DNA from: Phaeodactylum tricornutum CCAP 1055/1
Taxonomy: Eukaryota; Bacillariophyta; Bacillariophyceae; Surirellales; Neidiaceae
Direction of reading: 5' to 3'
Assembly: GCF_000150955.2 (NCBI RefSeq)
Contig: NC_011676.1
Coordinates: 62,001 to 126,000, forward strand
Length of the DNA stretch: 64,000 bases
The notes under the pieces are model-generated. The model had not been told where the DNA came from. It worked only from the letters and a program-made list of their open reading frames with translations, and did no database searches. The translations under genes and the position numbers were made by a program. Shown here piece after piece: positions 63,088 to 64,000 of this stretch. Positions within the stretch are counted from its first letter, which is position 1; each line of letters opens with the position of its first letter.

Positions 63088-64000
63088 TTAGAAATGGTAT
63101 TGCACCAATTTGTTGCGGCCCCAATACGTTTCATCTTGGGAGGGAAACTGATGATGCTGATAAGGTTCTGCCGTGGAGGTCACTTCAAACCCTTCCATGG
63201 ACGAGCTGGAAGAGACAGTCAAGGCCATCAAGCTTCTATCCAACAAACTGCAAGTGTCTGAGGAGTACGAAGCATTCAAAAGATCTGGAGGCAAGCTGAG
63301 CCGTATACTGTCGGGAGAGCAACTGGCTTTGGCGAGGCCCCAAGAGGAGGACATCGATGTGATAGCAGTTGAAGTGTGGTCAATAGCCCAAGCCGACTCC
63401 GCAACCGCAATCGGAGACTCCGGCGAATCCAACAATAAAGATAATTTAATGGAATTGATCGTACCGTGTAACATACCACAGACTTCTCGTGAAGTCAATC
63501 GTTCAGGCAACAACGGTGTCCAGGCTTGCGTTAGTAAGCCTTGAAGCTGCAAAGGCCACGACCGATTGATGGGAGGTCGTTCGCCTTCTATACAAACCCG
63601 CTGTTTGTGATCTTCAAGCGAATATGTAGGATATGGTTTCGAGGTATTCAACATTTCCCATACTACCATACTCCAACCGTAGACATCCGCCTTGCAGTTG
63701 TACTTGCCTTCGTTCGCAACTTCCGGTGCCATGTACCGGCGGGTGCCGACTCCCGACATGCTAAAGACTTCGTAAACGTCCGCAAAACAAGTAAGATCGG
63801 GCGAGGGCAGCTCGCGACACAGACCAAAGTCAAATAGCTTCAGGGTACCATCTGACGTGAATCCAATGTTTTGGGGTTTCAAGTCCCGGAATACAATCCT
63901 TCGTTCATGCAAATATTCCAAAGCCGAGGCGAGCTGAAGAGCCAACTCGGCTTTGTACAGAACGTCTGCATCTCTGGTTTGCCAACTCTGAACCCGTCTA
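63088..64000 (-). CDS. Protein kinase, N-terminal part beyond the window
   Basis: About 303 residues are visible; the frame is open to the last base of the window, so the start lies outside. The visible part begins just before the catalytic loop: ELALQLASALEYLHERRIVFRDLKPQN, then the metal-binding KLFDFGLCREL, the activation segment GVGTRRYMAPEV, DVYGWSMVVWEML, and a shortened end of the C-lobe (SWPLQLQGLLTQAW). All catalytic residues in view are intact, so it should be an active Ser/Thr kinase; the HRD histidine is Phe (FRD). A Ser-rich, probably disordered tail of about 120 residues follows. Subfamily (TKL/MAPKKK-like by feel) is not certain. Confidence 0.9.
   Translation of the reverse strand, partial: RRVQSWQTRDADVLYKAELALQLASALEYLHERRIVFRDLKPQNIGFTSDGTLKLFDFGLCRELPSPDLTCFADVYEVFSMSGVGTRRYMAPEVANEGKYNCKADVYGWSMVVWEMLNTSKPYPTYSLEDHKQRVCIEGERPPINRSWPLQLQGLLTQAWTPLLPERLTSREVCGMLHGTINSIKLSLLLDSPESPIAVAESAWAIDHTSTAITSMSSSWGLAKASCSPDSIRLSLPPDLLNASYSSDTCSLLDRSLMALTVSSSSSMEGFEVTSTAEPYQHHQFPSQDETYWGRNKLVQYHF

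Noticed and set aside
1-64000. Transposons, LTR elements, viral genes and CRISPR arrays
   Set aside because: No reverse transcriptase, integrase, transposase or capsid motifs and no regularly spaced repeat-spacer structure seen in any frame.

Overview
The window is nuclear DNA of a photosynthetic stramenopile, almost certainly a diatom. It resembles Phaeodactylum tricornutum most, but that species call is recognition and I could not check it. The reasons are as follows. Genes are dense, on both strands, with zero or one short intron (about 80 to 160 nt, often starting GTACGT). The phytoene desaturase carries the diatom plastid presequence motif AFAP. A PsbP-like protein has a signal peptide plus a twin-arginine thylakoid signal. 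Nuclear genes for mitochondrial proteins sit beside mucin-like secreted proteins.

Layout. 1-2.3 kb holds no gene I can defend. 2.3-12.7 kb: a two-exon ubiquitin-like protein ending in GG, the replication factor PSF1 (GINS), a secreted Ser/Thr/Pro/Lys-rich repeat protein, a bZIP factor, a TBC-TLDc protein, a secreted Cys protein and a UBAC2/Derlin-like rhomboid with a UBA domain. 12.9-16.6 kb: phytoene desaturase and a lumenal PsbP-domain protein, transcribed divergently. 16.8-36.3 kb is the most unusual stretch. Three mitochondrial ribosomal L7/L12 paralogs and three secreted or membrane DUF5060/glycoside-hydrolase-like paralogs lie interleaved, with a predicted dual glycosyltransferase and a small mitochondrial protein among them. 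36.6-47.5 kb: a METTL21-type methyltransferase, two small secreted proteins, a probable plastid TPR protein and a large unrecognised protein. 47.8-64 kb: an XPR1/PHO1-type SPX-EXS protein, Misato (MSTO1/DML1), a plastid-type parvulin, a membrane-anchored sulfotransferase-like protein, mitochondrial PDH E1-beta with a separate presequence exon, an LURP/scramblase-like protein and a protein kinase cut by the window end.

The genes form no operon. Recurring themes are organelle-targeted proteins (PDS, PsbP-like, parvulin and TPR protein for plastid; L7/L12, PDHB and the small 28.2-28.8 kb protein for mitochondrion) and secretory or cell-surface proteins (repeat protein, DUF5060 family, glycosyltransferase, sulfotransferase-like). 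I saw no transposon, retroelement, CRISPR array, rRNA or convincing tRNA. Where a model has exons, start and end give the full span and the exons are in the text.
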